64,000 bases of DNA from Pohlia nutans (Eukaryota; Streptophyta; Bryopsida; Bryales; Mniaceae): assembly GCA_022496805.1 (NCBI GenBank), contig CM040086.1, positions 1,924,501 through 1,988,500 on the forward strand. The letters are read 5' to 3'. Made by a program: the position numbers and the translations under genes. Position 1 is the stretch's first letter; every line of letters begins with the position of its first letter. The notes under the pieces were generated by a model. The model was not told the origin of the DNA, ran no database searches, and was given only the letters and a program-made list of their open reading frames with translations. Below are positions 1-9,952 of the stretch, piece by piece.

Positions 1-1028
1 GTTAGATCAAACAAGAAGAAGGATCTCCAACTTCATAGGTACAGTGTCCCACTTTACCTTATTCTACCTATGGAATGCTTGGGAAGAGTTATTAGACTCT
101 CCGCATAATAAATAATAGTCCAATCAAAGTCAACGAAATTTTACATGGACTATAGTTAGAAAGTCTATAATTAAAGGCCTTTGCATAATTATTTTTGAAA
201 AACCTAAATTAACTTTTGAACTTTGTGTTAACCTTGGTTAAATTTTTAATTTCCAAAAGGGTATATAGTATGAAACTTGAGGCAGAATAGACCTTTTTCA
301 ATTCAATTCTACAATCGGGCAGAGTTCTCTTTTGGACACCTTTCTTTCAAGGTGATATATGCTATACATTATCCTATTTTTTTTTATTTACTTTGCTTCA
401 TAATTTTTTTTAATTACACATCAGTCCACTTACAATTTCAATTGTAATTCTTGTAGGTTGCATGTCATAGAAGGCATAGGGGCATTTGGTAGCACTATTT
501 AAGTCCTCCATAAAAAAAGATTCCAAAGATTATAGTTTACAAACTAGATTTTACAATTTCATACCATACAGTTTTATAAACTTGAACACTTTCTCATTAA
601 TTTTTGAAACATGTTGAAAAGCGTGCCCCAATTTCCTATTTCTAGCAAATATTATTATTGACAAAAACATTGTATCTTAAATGAATACTAGTTTCTAAAG
701 AAAATAACGTTGTTTATGTTTTCAGAAATAAAGTGTGTAACAATGGCAACCCCTAAAACAAATGTGAACCAAGTGAAGTGTTATTGTAATTATAGATGTC
801 GGCATACTCTTTAGGGATATGCTTGGGTACATTCTCGATCTGTAGCCAATTATGCACATAATGATATCCTTCATAAAAGTTATTACAATAGATTTGGTAG
901 TGGTCAAGCTAGTGGCTCAGGAGAACCATTCGAACATCATGAACAAAATCAACAATCAAATGATCATCCATCCTTTGACTTTAAAGGTTAGTGCATTGTT
1001 ATATACTCCAAATTAATTAATTTGAAAA
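1..1028. other. AT-rich DNA without recognisable gene
   Basis: No convincing coding region, RNA gene or terminal repeat was seen. The only open frames are short and of simple composition. It may be the outer part of the decayed transposon that becomes recognisable from about 1.1 kb, but nothing in the sequence proves this. Confidence 0.5.
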
Positions 1029-1125
1029 TTTGAAGTCACATTTATTAAATTCTTAATATATCATTGTCTGGTTGTACAAATTTTGAAATCAAAGTTGATA
1101 TAATTTGTGAAAATTACATGCAGAT

Positions 1126-2263
1126 TTGGTTGTTGAAGAGAAAAATGCACTCGCAAGCCAAAGTGTTGGCACCCGTCAAAATTGTTATTGTTCTCTATTC
1201 AAAGGACGAAAGATAATATCTCGGGCCACATTTGCAAGACACAATGCAGCCAAGAAGACAAGATCATTGTTTATGGGCCCCTCAGTGTATGTGAGTGAGA
1301 ATGATCAACCAAATGAATCAGTTTATGTTGACGTGACTGATGCATCTGAATATTCAAACTTTGATCCAATTGAAGTGAGAGAAAGCCAAATACAAAGTAT
1401 ATACGCAGGTGTGAATATGAACCAAGAGTATACCAACCTAAATTTATGACACTAAAACAAACCATTCTTTTGCGAATTGTTGAATTGCAATTTGAATGGG
1501 ATCGCTCAAAAGTTCCCATTCAGTTACAAGATAGTATGTTAAAACAATTGTTTGGAGATTTCAAGTCACATGTAGGATCTATATATGATCGTAGTGCAAC
1601 TTTAAATTTGTCTACACCCCCGTTGCCGGTAGATGACTGAGATTACAAGACATAATCATTGGGTAAGGTTTTGGCTAATGTTGGAGCAGAATGGGATGGA
1701 AATCATGAAGGTTATAGAGCTCCCGGTTCTTGGGCAACTTTAATCTCTACCTACATGGATTTGGGTATGGTAGAACCTCAAAGGGGTTTAGGCTGTGCAC
1801 AAGTAGTGCTGCTCAACCACATGAACCGGAGCTTCTAGAACCATATGCAGAAGATATATATGAAGGGCCAAATCTAGTGTATTGCAATTGTGGCCTACCA
1901 CGTAACACACGCATAGCTAAGTCCCAGAAGAAATTGAAGAGAAATTGTGAAAATTGTTGTTCTAGGTGCTCGAAATGCCAAAAAAAAAGATCTGAAATCT
2001 TGAATTTGGATTATTTGCCATTTATTAAAATATTAAAAGAACTATGTAAAAGTCATTTATATGTCCATGAATTTCTTAAAATGTGGAGGAATAGAGAGAA
2101 ATGGTTGGGTGTGCCCACAAATGGAAATCCCGACATTATAAACGAGTAGTGGGACGGGACAAAATTTTGAGAGTGGGCAGCATTTTGGGATCCTGAGGCT
2201 ATGTATCAACTTCCTGTAATTTGCAATGCACAATATTGTAAAACTCCTTTTCGCGGTTTTGTT
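1126..2263 (+). pseudogene. Decayed DNA-transposon protein fragment
   Basis: This is a broken coding region read in at least two frames. The first part (1126-1449) holds a zinc-finger-like segment with the pattern CYCSLFKGRK..SRATFARH, which resembles the N-terminal region of En/Spm-like transposon proteins of plants. A second segment (about 1640-1760) reads LANVGAEWDGNHEGYRAPGS, and after a frameshift the frame at 1745-2149 continues with Cys pairs (YCNCGL, CENCCSRCSKC) and the segment EFLKMWRNREKWLGVP, then WWDGTKF and FWDPEAMYQLP up to about 2263. At least one frameshift and a stop at 2147-2149 separate these parts, so no intact product is possible. The first 0.6 kb is copied in inverted orientation at 2462-3075. 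The family assignment is from recalled resemblance. A domesticated gene is unlikely because the frame is broken. Confidence 0.6.
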
Positions 2264-2525
2264 TAATTAAAAACTGCATTTCTATTATTTTTAATTGTAA
2301 ACTTCCATGTTTTTTTTAAAAATAATGCTTATCTCAAAATATATTTGGTCAGAATCAAAGCAGCCCTCATAATTTTTACGGGAGATCATCCTGCACAATG
2401 TAAAATAGGGTGTTTAAAAGAGGGTGGCTATGAAGCATGCCGAAGGTGTCACATGTCCCAAGATTTCCATCCCATTCTGCTCCAACATTAGCCAAAAGCT
2501 TACCCAATGATTATGTCTTGTAATC

Positions 2526-3040
2526 TCAGTCATCTACCGGCAACGGGGGTGTAGACAAATTTAAAGTTGCACTACGATCATATATAGATCCTACATGTGA
2601 CTTGAAATCTCCAAACAATTGTTTTAACATACTATCTTGTAACTGAATGGGAACTTTTGAGCGATCCCATTCAAATTGCAATTCAACAATTCGCAAAAGA
2701 ATGGTTTGTTTTAGTGTCATAAATTTAGGTTGGTATACTCTTGGTTCATATTCACACTTGCGTATATACTTTGTATTTGGCTTTCTCTCACTTCAATTGG
2801 ATCAAAGTTTGAATATTCAGATGCATCAGTCACGTCAACATAAACTGATTCATTTGGTTGATCATTCTCACTCACATACACTGAGGGGCCCATAAACAAT
2901 GATCTTGTCTTCTTGGCTGCATTGTGTCTTGCAAATGTGGCCCGAGATATTATCTTTCGTCCTTTGAATAGAGAACAATAACAATTTTGACGGGCGCCAA
3001 CACTTTGGCTTGCAAGTGCATTTTGCTCTTCAACAACCAA
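2526..3040 (-). pseudogene. Inverted copy of the transposon N-terminal fragment
   Basis: Two minus-strand frames (2717-3040 and 2526-2720) match the plus-strand frames at 1126-1449 and 1446-1640. The longer one differs only by a few residues and the shorter one is identical. This is the coding part of the right palindrome arm, not an independent gene. The near identity means the duplication is recent or has been kept uniform by gene conversion. Confidence 0.8.
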
Positions 3041-3075
3041 ATCTGCATGTAATTTTCACAAATTATATCAACTTT

Positions 3076-3525
3076 AGAGTTTTTCCGCAAATTAAACCGC
3101 TCTATCATGGGCAGATATGGAATTCGTTGGTAATCGAAATCTAACCTGCGCATAAGGGGGGGCCAAATATTTCTAATCAAGGGGGTCTGCAGCCAGCAGC
3201 CAGCAGGGGCGGGCCTGCTGCCGGCTCTGCCCGCCTACCCCGAGTTGGCTGCCTGTAGCAAGCTGAGCTGGGCCCGCCGCGGGCTCCGCCTTGCTCGCCG
3301 CTGATTGGCTAAGAAGAAATAAACAAAAGCTCAAGGCTATTTTCTCCAAGGGTGCAGGAAAATTGAGGTTGTGAAATTAAAAGGCACCGTTTTTGGTCCC
3401 TTCAAACTTCAGACCTGTAGTTTTTTTCAGGCAATTGACATGTCTACTTTTATTGGGAACTGACCCTCTCTTTTTGAAAACTAAAGTCCAGTCATCCTAC
3501 TTGGGACCACTTTGCGGATAACTCT
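3076..3525. mobile_element. 450-bp TIR element, 3-bp target duplication
   Basis: The ends form a terminal inverted repeat: AGAGTTTTTCCGCAAA on the left, and a right end that reads AGAGTTATCCGCAAA in reverse complement. TTT flanks both sides. Removing 3076-3525 plus one TTT restores the continuity seen in the left palindrome arm (around 1087-1097), which gives an empty-site proof from within the window. A GC-rich core lies at about 3190-3300. The superfamily is not certain; a 3-bp duplication fits CACTA or PIF/Harbinger. Confidence 0.7.
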
Positions 3526-3544
3526 TTTGATTTCAAAATTTGTA

Positions 3545-4571
3545 CAGTGGGGTGACACCGAAATTGTCCCCTTGTGCAATTTCAGGGATAGTGCCCACAC
3601 TGCTGCCAACTTTGACACCCTCCCGAGCGCTGAAAAATTGTTATTTATACATGAAATTTTAGACACAAAATCATTGTTATGTTGAAAACATGTGTACCAA
3701 ATTTCAAAGCTAGAAGATTGATACAAAAAAAGATATTCAAGATTTACTAATAAGGGGTAGCTGTAAGAAATGTTTCACAGCTGCCAACTTTGACACCCTC
3801 CCAAGGATTGAAGAAATTTTTTTTTTGGCATGGGATTTTGGGAGTTGGAACATCTTTATGTTTTTTACACATGTAAAAAAATTCAAGTCCAAAAGACCCA
3901 CAAAAAAAATGATATTCCAAATCTACCAACATGTGTAGTTGTGAGAAACAAAGTTGCTTCACAACTACGTTGGTAGATATAGAATAACTGTTTTTGTGTG
4001 TATCTTTTGGCCTTGAAATTTTTTATACATGTGATCAACATCATAAAGATCATGTGACAAAAATTTCATATTGAAATAACAAATTCTCAGCCCTAGGCAG
4101 GCTGTCAAAGTTCACAACTTTCACAACTACACATGTTGGTAGATTTGGAATATCATATTTTTCACAACTTTCTCACAACTACACATGTTGGTAGATTTGG
4201 AATATCATATTTTTCGTGGGTCTTTTGGACTTGAATTTTTTCACATGTGTAAACAACATAAAGATGTTCCTACTTCCAAAATCCCATGCGAAATTTTTTT
4301 TTCTTCAATCCTTGGGAGGGTGTCAAAGTTGGCAGCTGTGAAACATTTCTTACAGCTACCCCTTGTTAGTAAATCTTGAATATCTTTTTTTTTATCAATC
4401 TTCTAGCTTTGAAATTTGGTACACATGTTGTCAACATAACAATGATTTTGTGTCTAAAATTTCATGTATAAATAACAATTTTCCAGCGCTCGGGAGGGTG
4501 TCAAAGTTGGCAGCAGTGTGGGCACTTCCCCTGGAATTGCACAAGGGGACAATTTCGGTGTCACCCCACTG
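3545..4571. mobile_element. 1.03-kb foldback element with TA duplication
   Basis: The termini CAGTGGGGTGACACCG and its inverse are flanked by TA at 3543-3544 and 4572-4573. The inverted arms run inward for about 400 bp on each side around a centre near 4060. Each arm holds repeated copies of a motif containing CAACTTTGACACCCTCCC. The uninterrupted site at 1071-1080 (TTGTACAA) has a single TA, so the TA duplication is directly supported. No transposase frame is present. This is a non-autonomous element, perhaps Tc1/mariner-like. Confidence 0.8.
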
Positions 4572-4616
4572 TACAACCAGACAATGATATATTAAGAATT
4601 TAATAAATGTGACTTC

Positions 4617-4667
4617 AAAGCTACTATGCAAGTAGAATTATTTTCCATCAAAGCTACTATGCAAGTA
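4617..4667. repeat. Short direct repeat, 18-bp unit
   Basis: The unit AAAGCTACTATGCAAGTA occurs twice (about 4617-4634 and 4650-4667), immediately outside the right end of the palindrome. Confidence 0.7.
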
Positions 4668-4931
4668 CGGTGTTTCTTAACTTAAAGTTCATTCTTTTCA
4701 GAAAAACAGGTTTTTTGAAAAAAATTAAATTCTGAAATGATTAGGTTTCTCTTTTTCTAATTATTTTTTGCCGACCCGGACAGCCGGGTACAGTAACAGC
4801 ATAAATTGATGGACTGAAGCCACCACTCAGAAATAATCCAAATTGGATGATTTATTGTGGATGATGATCTCTCAATCACGTTTTTATTCATCGGGAACTC
4901 AAAACATGTCTACAGTTACTGATCAGACTCA

Positions 4932-4970
4932 TTAGGGTTTTAGCGAAGTTGAAACCCTAATTGAAACCCT
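4932..4970. promoter_or_regulatory. Telo-box cluster upstream of plastid-type gene
   Basis: AAACCCTAA occurs at 4952-4960, its inverse TTAGGGTTT at 4932-4940, and a further GAAACCCT at 4963-4970. These lie 17-55 bp before the ATG at 4987. Telo-boxes in the leader or proximal promoter are typical of plant housekeeping and plastid-protein genes. That they act as a promoter here is inferred from position and motif only. Confidence 0.5.
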
Positions 4971-4986
4971 TGAGTTGCTCAGATTT

Positions 4987-5555
4987 ATGGCCCTCTCGAT
5001 CGTCGCACGCGGATGTGCGGCGTCTTCGCATTTTACCTCTCCATTTCATAATCCTTCTTCCCCTGCATTCCAGGCTAGTCTCTGCTACTCTTATTTGATC
5101 AATCTTTCTTTGTTTGATCAATCTTTCATTGTTTGATCCATCTTTCATTGTTTTGAGTGTTTCATAAATACGATGTTATGCAAACGCTTCGGCTTCAGTT
5201 TTGTTGTTGCTCAAACTTTTTGATTCGTACTGTGTGGTGACAGCCAGGGGATTGCCAATGTCCCGGATTATCCAGAGTTCGGTGTGTGAGTGATGGGGCT
5301 TCTGAAGGCGCTTGGTGTGGCCTCTGCGGAGATCGTGGCGGTTGGTGTACGTGCGGCTGGTGTATGGGACAGGGAGGCTTTCCTACCCGACCTGGACTCG
5401 CTGGCGTGAAAGGGAAAGTAGGCTGGGCAAGATGTAAGACTTGCTTTGGACAAACGGTGATTCCCTGTCTGTTTTGTGGAATATCCGAAGTCACCGAGTG
5501 GAAGGAACAAGCCAGGCGACTTCCCCCTCAAAGCCGCAAGCATTATAAGACCTAA
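4987..5555 (+). CDS. Putative plastid-targeted Cys-rich zinc-binding protein
   Basis: Proposed two-exon gene. Exon 1 (4987-5073, 29 codons) begins MALSIVARGCAASSHF, which is rich in Ala, Ser and hydroxylated residues with no acidic residue and so looks like a chloroplast transit peptide. Exon 2 (5244-5555, 103 codons) carries regularly spaced Cys pairs: CQC, CGLC, CTCGWC, CKTCFG and CLFCG, and ends in a basic tail. The two exons join in phase. The pairs resemble DnaJ-type or rubredoxin-like zinc knuckles, so a metal-binding plastid factor of about 132 residues is likely; the exact family was not recognised. The acceptor (GTGACAG) is good, but the best in-frame donor is CAG/GCTAGT, which implies a GC-AG intron. 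An alternative GTTTGA donor near 5135 is also in phase. A telo-box leader precedes the ATG, and a TTAA element begins 65 bp after the stop, probably within the 3' UTR. Confidence 0.55.
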
Positions 5556-5620
5556 GTTTTGGTGCCCAATTCGGATGGTGTCATCTGCCCTCCTCCCTCG
5601 AAATGCAGGTTTCAGATTAA

Positions 5621-5827
5621 CCCCTAAGCGTCCACTGTGTATAGGAAAATTGGACCCCCTGCTGGAAAGCATCTGTTTGTGTGAAAATGACTTCAGTTTG
5701 ACACGATCGAACGCTCTTGATCTTGTAGTATAGAACAAGAGCTTTAAAATGATGTATTGCAATCAGAAAACTGAGGGAAAATGAGAAAATGCCACCGTTG
5801 CAAAGTTGGCCTTTAGACGCTTAGGGA
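5621..5827. mobile_element. TTAA-flanked element, 207 bp
   Basis: The left end is CCCCTAAGCGTC after TTAA (5617-5620). The right end is GACGCTTAGGGA before TTAA (5828-5831). This is the same terminal pattern as the elements at 16.6, 29.0, 31.9, 39.5 and 61.3 kb. It lies directly downstream of the putative plastid gene. Confidence 0.7.
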
Positions 5828-5831
5828 TTAA

Positions 5832-8800
5832 ACCCTATAGGAATGCTGTAATTTTTATGTTTTGAATGCTGTAATTTTTCTCTTTACGCATTGTATCTGA
5901 GTAACATCATGATTACAAGCACAGTATAAATATGATATTAATGATTTACACATGGTTTGATTTTGGATTGAATCTCTTCCAGGTTTAGTGCACGCAAGAA
6001 GAATAAGAAAAGGTTCATACACCCAAACAGGGCTCCTTAGCTTTTTACGGGTTAAGTGGAGTATTCGTTTGAAGTGAAGAGATGCGCAGAAATTTCGAGA
6101 AATCAAGGTACGTCACAGCTTGTAGGAGACCTGCTGCTAAGTACAGCCACTGAGAATTCAATTGGGTTTAGGGTTTATGACCTTGAAAAGATTGATCAAG
6201 GATATATGAATGGATGTCTTTTGGAGCACTCGAGGTGGGTGTCTTTCAAAGATTAAAGCTTACCCCTGATACAGCTCCATAGAGGTATACGGTGGCTTCT
6301 GGTGACTGCAATGCGCAAGCTTTGCTTTGCAGACAGATACGGGTCATACATTTACAATAACCTTGCATCTTGTGAACACGGTTATGTTGAGACATGTGCC
6401 ATTTTGGTTTATATTCGAGGTTAGATAGCAGTTTAATAATTCTTCTAAACTTTTGTGATTCTTGGTTGTAGGATCTAACCATGTCATTTATTGAGAAAAT
6501 TGTTGAATGTTTCTTATGAACAAGACATTTTATAGTGAATCAACTACAGTGAATTTCGAATTTAATTTGGCGCGTTTGACCTGAGCCTTTACTAAGTATT
6601 TGGTATTTGTTTATATTGCCTTCATTAATATTGTATGTGAGGCGGTTTCTGATTCATTCTGCATGGCCGAATTTGAACTACTTCCTCACACTCTGCATCT
6701 GTTTTGGGAAATTGGCATATTTTTGTTAGAATCCAACTATACAAATTTCTAGCTATCGAAGTGCAGATTACACTAATTTTGGACTTAATTGGATGGTATA
6801 TTTGCATGGAGATTATATGTATTTGGAATGATATGGTTTATAGACTGATGGCCCATTATGTAAAACATGTAAAGAGGAATTACTCCACCGCGTGTTAGGA
6901 AGTAATGCAACACAAAAAATGAACATGACTATAGTTGCAGCATTGTAACGCAAGTGAACAGTGGTTTAATAGTAGTTGTGGAAGGAAGGACAAAGTTGTG
7001 AATATTTTTTGGTTTCTTCATTTTACCTCCCATCCTTTCAGGAACGCAATAGTGGGAGGGGGTTGGTGTGAATGGGCCATGAATTATCAACACATCAAAC
7101 CCCCTCTCATTTCATCAAAGTTGAAGAGGGAAGATAGTTGTTTCCTTATTCAATCTAAGGGGTAATCAAGGAAAACGAAAAAAATCCATGGTTACACTTC
7201 ATGATCACAAGCTGTGATCAAGAGATGTAAGCTGTGATGAAAATGAAATTTTTACAGTCAAAGGTCACTTCTAATAGTGCAAACTGAACTTTGACTGGGA
7301 GGAGTGGTCAATTGTCTCCGAGTTTTTATGTCCATGAATCATTATCTACCAGGTTACTTTATAACTCTTTTGGTAACTTTGAGTCCCATGGCCCCAGTTC
7401 ATTTTTGGAACAAATTTATGAGCCAATCACATATTTACGAGGCCCATAGTCATGTCTCATGATCACAAGTGTAAACTAGCCTTAACTTGAACATTAATTT
7501 AATGTAAACGATGACATCTCTTACAAAAACGTAGCATTTTTTTTCTCCAAAATTTTGGTAGATTCTTGGAATAGAGTTATGGGGTTTTTAATTGTTTTTG
7601 TATTAGTTTTATACACAATGATGATTCTATAATTTAATGCAACAGAGATTAGCATAGAGATGAGAAAATAAAGAATTTTTCTTATTAGAATTCAGAGTTA
7701 TGGCAGAGATTTATTTTTCGTAAAGAGAAGGAAAAATCATGAAGAGGTGATCCGTTTGCATATTTTTATTCCCATTAAATAATTTCCTACAAATTTTCAA
7801 AATAAAAGTTTGTCAAACTTTGAAACCGTTTCTTAAACTCTTCAATATCAAGTATGTGGTGGTTAGGTTTGTACAAGGAATATCCCAAAACCAATAGGCC
7901 AATTTGTCCATGAACAATTTTTAGATTTAGCTCAATTTCAAAAAATATCATAATTTGCTTCTACATTGATGTAAAGGTTTGATCAATATAGCTACTCTTA
8001 ATCTAGAATATCACTTTTTGAAAGGCCAATTGAACAAATGTTGGTAAATCATAAAATATAATAGCTAAATATGTGTGAGGATTGAGGATAAGTTATGCTA
8101 TAAGTTTATAGTTGTGTGTATATTCTAGAGATTCTACTTGGCCAAATCCATAGTTAGATTATATTATAATGCTACAACAAGAATGCTTTTGAAGTTTCTG
8201 GTTCTTTGAACTTATGTTATAAATTTAAATATAAAAATTAATTTACAAATTTGTACAAATTTTTCTATTATTGAAAATTTAAAAGAGTTTCCTTTTAATA
8301 AAAAATTAGATATTATAAATCATAGAACGATGCAACATTGTAGTCAATAGAAGAATATTTTGATTTTTTTAATACATTATAAAAATTAAAATTCAATAAT
8401 TAAATGATAAAAATAATAATCATCAAATTAGCATAAAATTATTTTGTTCACATTAAATTTATCAAAGCTTTGCTTTTAGATGATTGTATATAGTAGAAAG
8501 TCTACTAATGTCATCATTTCTCTATTTATGAAGAACTAGTCTCTTTTCTTTTTTAATCTGAACATATATTTGCAATTATATCATTTTGATTTTACTCTTT
8601 TACATCTTTATTAAAAAATCAACATCTCATCAAGCCTTGGTTGTAATGAGCAATTTTTTTATATATAACTGTAGTGATGATAGTAGCTAAACTAATCATA
8701 ATAAATATCATCATGCACTTCTATGGAGTAGTACATAATAACTATAAATATTATTCTTTTCTGTCATATATTTTGTCTTTTGTCAAAAGATTATGCAATA

Positions 8801-9281
8801 AAATGTCATTTCCACTTTCGAGAATTTTGTTTTTTTCAAATTTTTTATTTCAAATTTATTGTTTCAATAATAACATCTCAAGAATAAAAAAATTTAATTT
8901 TGATGAAAATAGTGAAAGGAAATGAAAATCAATTCAAAGTTATAATCTAAAAATGTATGTTCTTGAAGTCTTCAATTCCTCCTCTTTCTTTCTTTCTGTC
9001 TTTTTTTTTTTTTTTTTTTTTTTTTTTTCCTTCGAAAGTTTAAAAGACTTCAAGATTAATTTATCTCACTATTCTCATTGAATATGTCTATTCCTAGTTT
9101 CATAATTAGCATGATATTAAGATTTTTATTTATTTTTTCTCTTAAAAACTTTGATGTACAAAGCATTGTTTTTTGGATGAAATTTAAAGTTTCATTGAAA
9201 TTTTTTTAAACATCTTACCTCCTTCAACGTAAACAATCAGTTGATATAAAAATTAAGCAATTAAATATATTTCATTAATTT
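5832..9281. other. AT-rich region, nothing recognised
   Basis: About 3.4 kb without a convincing gene. The first part (to about 6.5 kb) is a little less AT-rich and holds short open frames at 6056-6256 and 6246-6482. I recognise no domain in them and could not build a splice model. A 28-base T run follows at about 9001-9028. Confidence 0.5.
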
Positions 9282-9952
9282 GTCATTTAAGTATTGTATG
9301 CCCCATGAGCCACTCGGTCTTCAGTGTGCTGTGCCAACATTGCTGCAAATAATTTCCATACGCAGTTAGTAAGCTCGGCCCGTTGTGAAAGAGAGAAAGT
9401 TGGCACGCATTGAATGCGGCTTGGCTCAAACTTCTAGCCACACTCGCCCTCAAGAATGGATTTATATTTAACTCTTGAAGAGTTGCTATGTAGTATTGTT
9501 TGTATTGACTCTTTTCACATATGTTCATTGTAAGTGGAGTTTAAGAGCGCGAAACCAATAATCTGGCACTTTGGATTGCAAGATAAGTAAAATAAAAGGG
9601 TCTTATTATCCATAACTACTTATTTTCACTTTGGTAATTACATCAAGCAACAAAAATTGTGTTTCTCCTAAAAGGAGTTGTTAAGTGATCAACATTGGTG
9701 AGGTGTTTTTCTTTTTCTTTTTGCATAGGTTATTATTTATATTCATGTTTTCTTTTTGCTTAAGCACGCATAAATACATTTTCTACTCTATAGGATGAAG
9801 GTCATTGGGTGTGTTTTGCAAGGATTATTATTTATATACTATTTATGCAAGCATTTAAAAAAAATTACTGTGTGGGATGAAGATCATTGGATGTTTATAG
9901 TGTGTAGTAGAAAGGTGTTAGTATAAGGTGTCATTTAAGTATTGTATTCCCC
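9282..9952. repeat. 23-bp direct repeats enclosing a 625-bp segment
   Basis: GTCATTTAAGTATTGTAT plus five more bases occurs at 9282-9304 and again at 9930-9952 with one mismatch. The enclosed segment starts GC-richer (9300-9480) and turns AT-rich, like a retroposed sequence flanked by a long target-site duplication. It holds an 81-codon minus frame (9283-9528) of unknown meaning and an internal imperfect duplication (about 9795-9900). Confidence 0.5.

Larger units (their letters stand above)
1029..4619. repeat. Large palindrome interrupted by two nested elements
   Basis: The left arm 1091-1704 is nearly identical to the reverse complement of 2462-3075 (both 614 bp), with a 757-bp unique spacer. 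Moving outward, the left sequence 1075-1090 reappears inverted at 3529-3544, and left 1029-1076 reappears inverted at 4572-4619. The original arm was therefore about 0.68 kb and its right copy was later split by insertions at 3076-3525 and 3545-4571. Transcription across it would give a long hairpin RNA. Confidence 0.85.

Noticed and set aside
9001..9028. Poly-T run as a retroposon tail on the minus strand
   Set aside because: No target duplication or recognisable body was found next to it.
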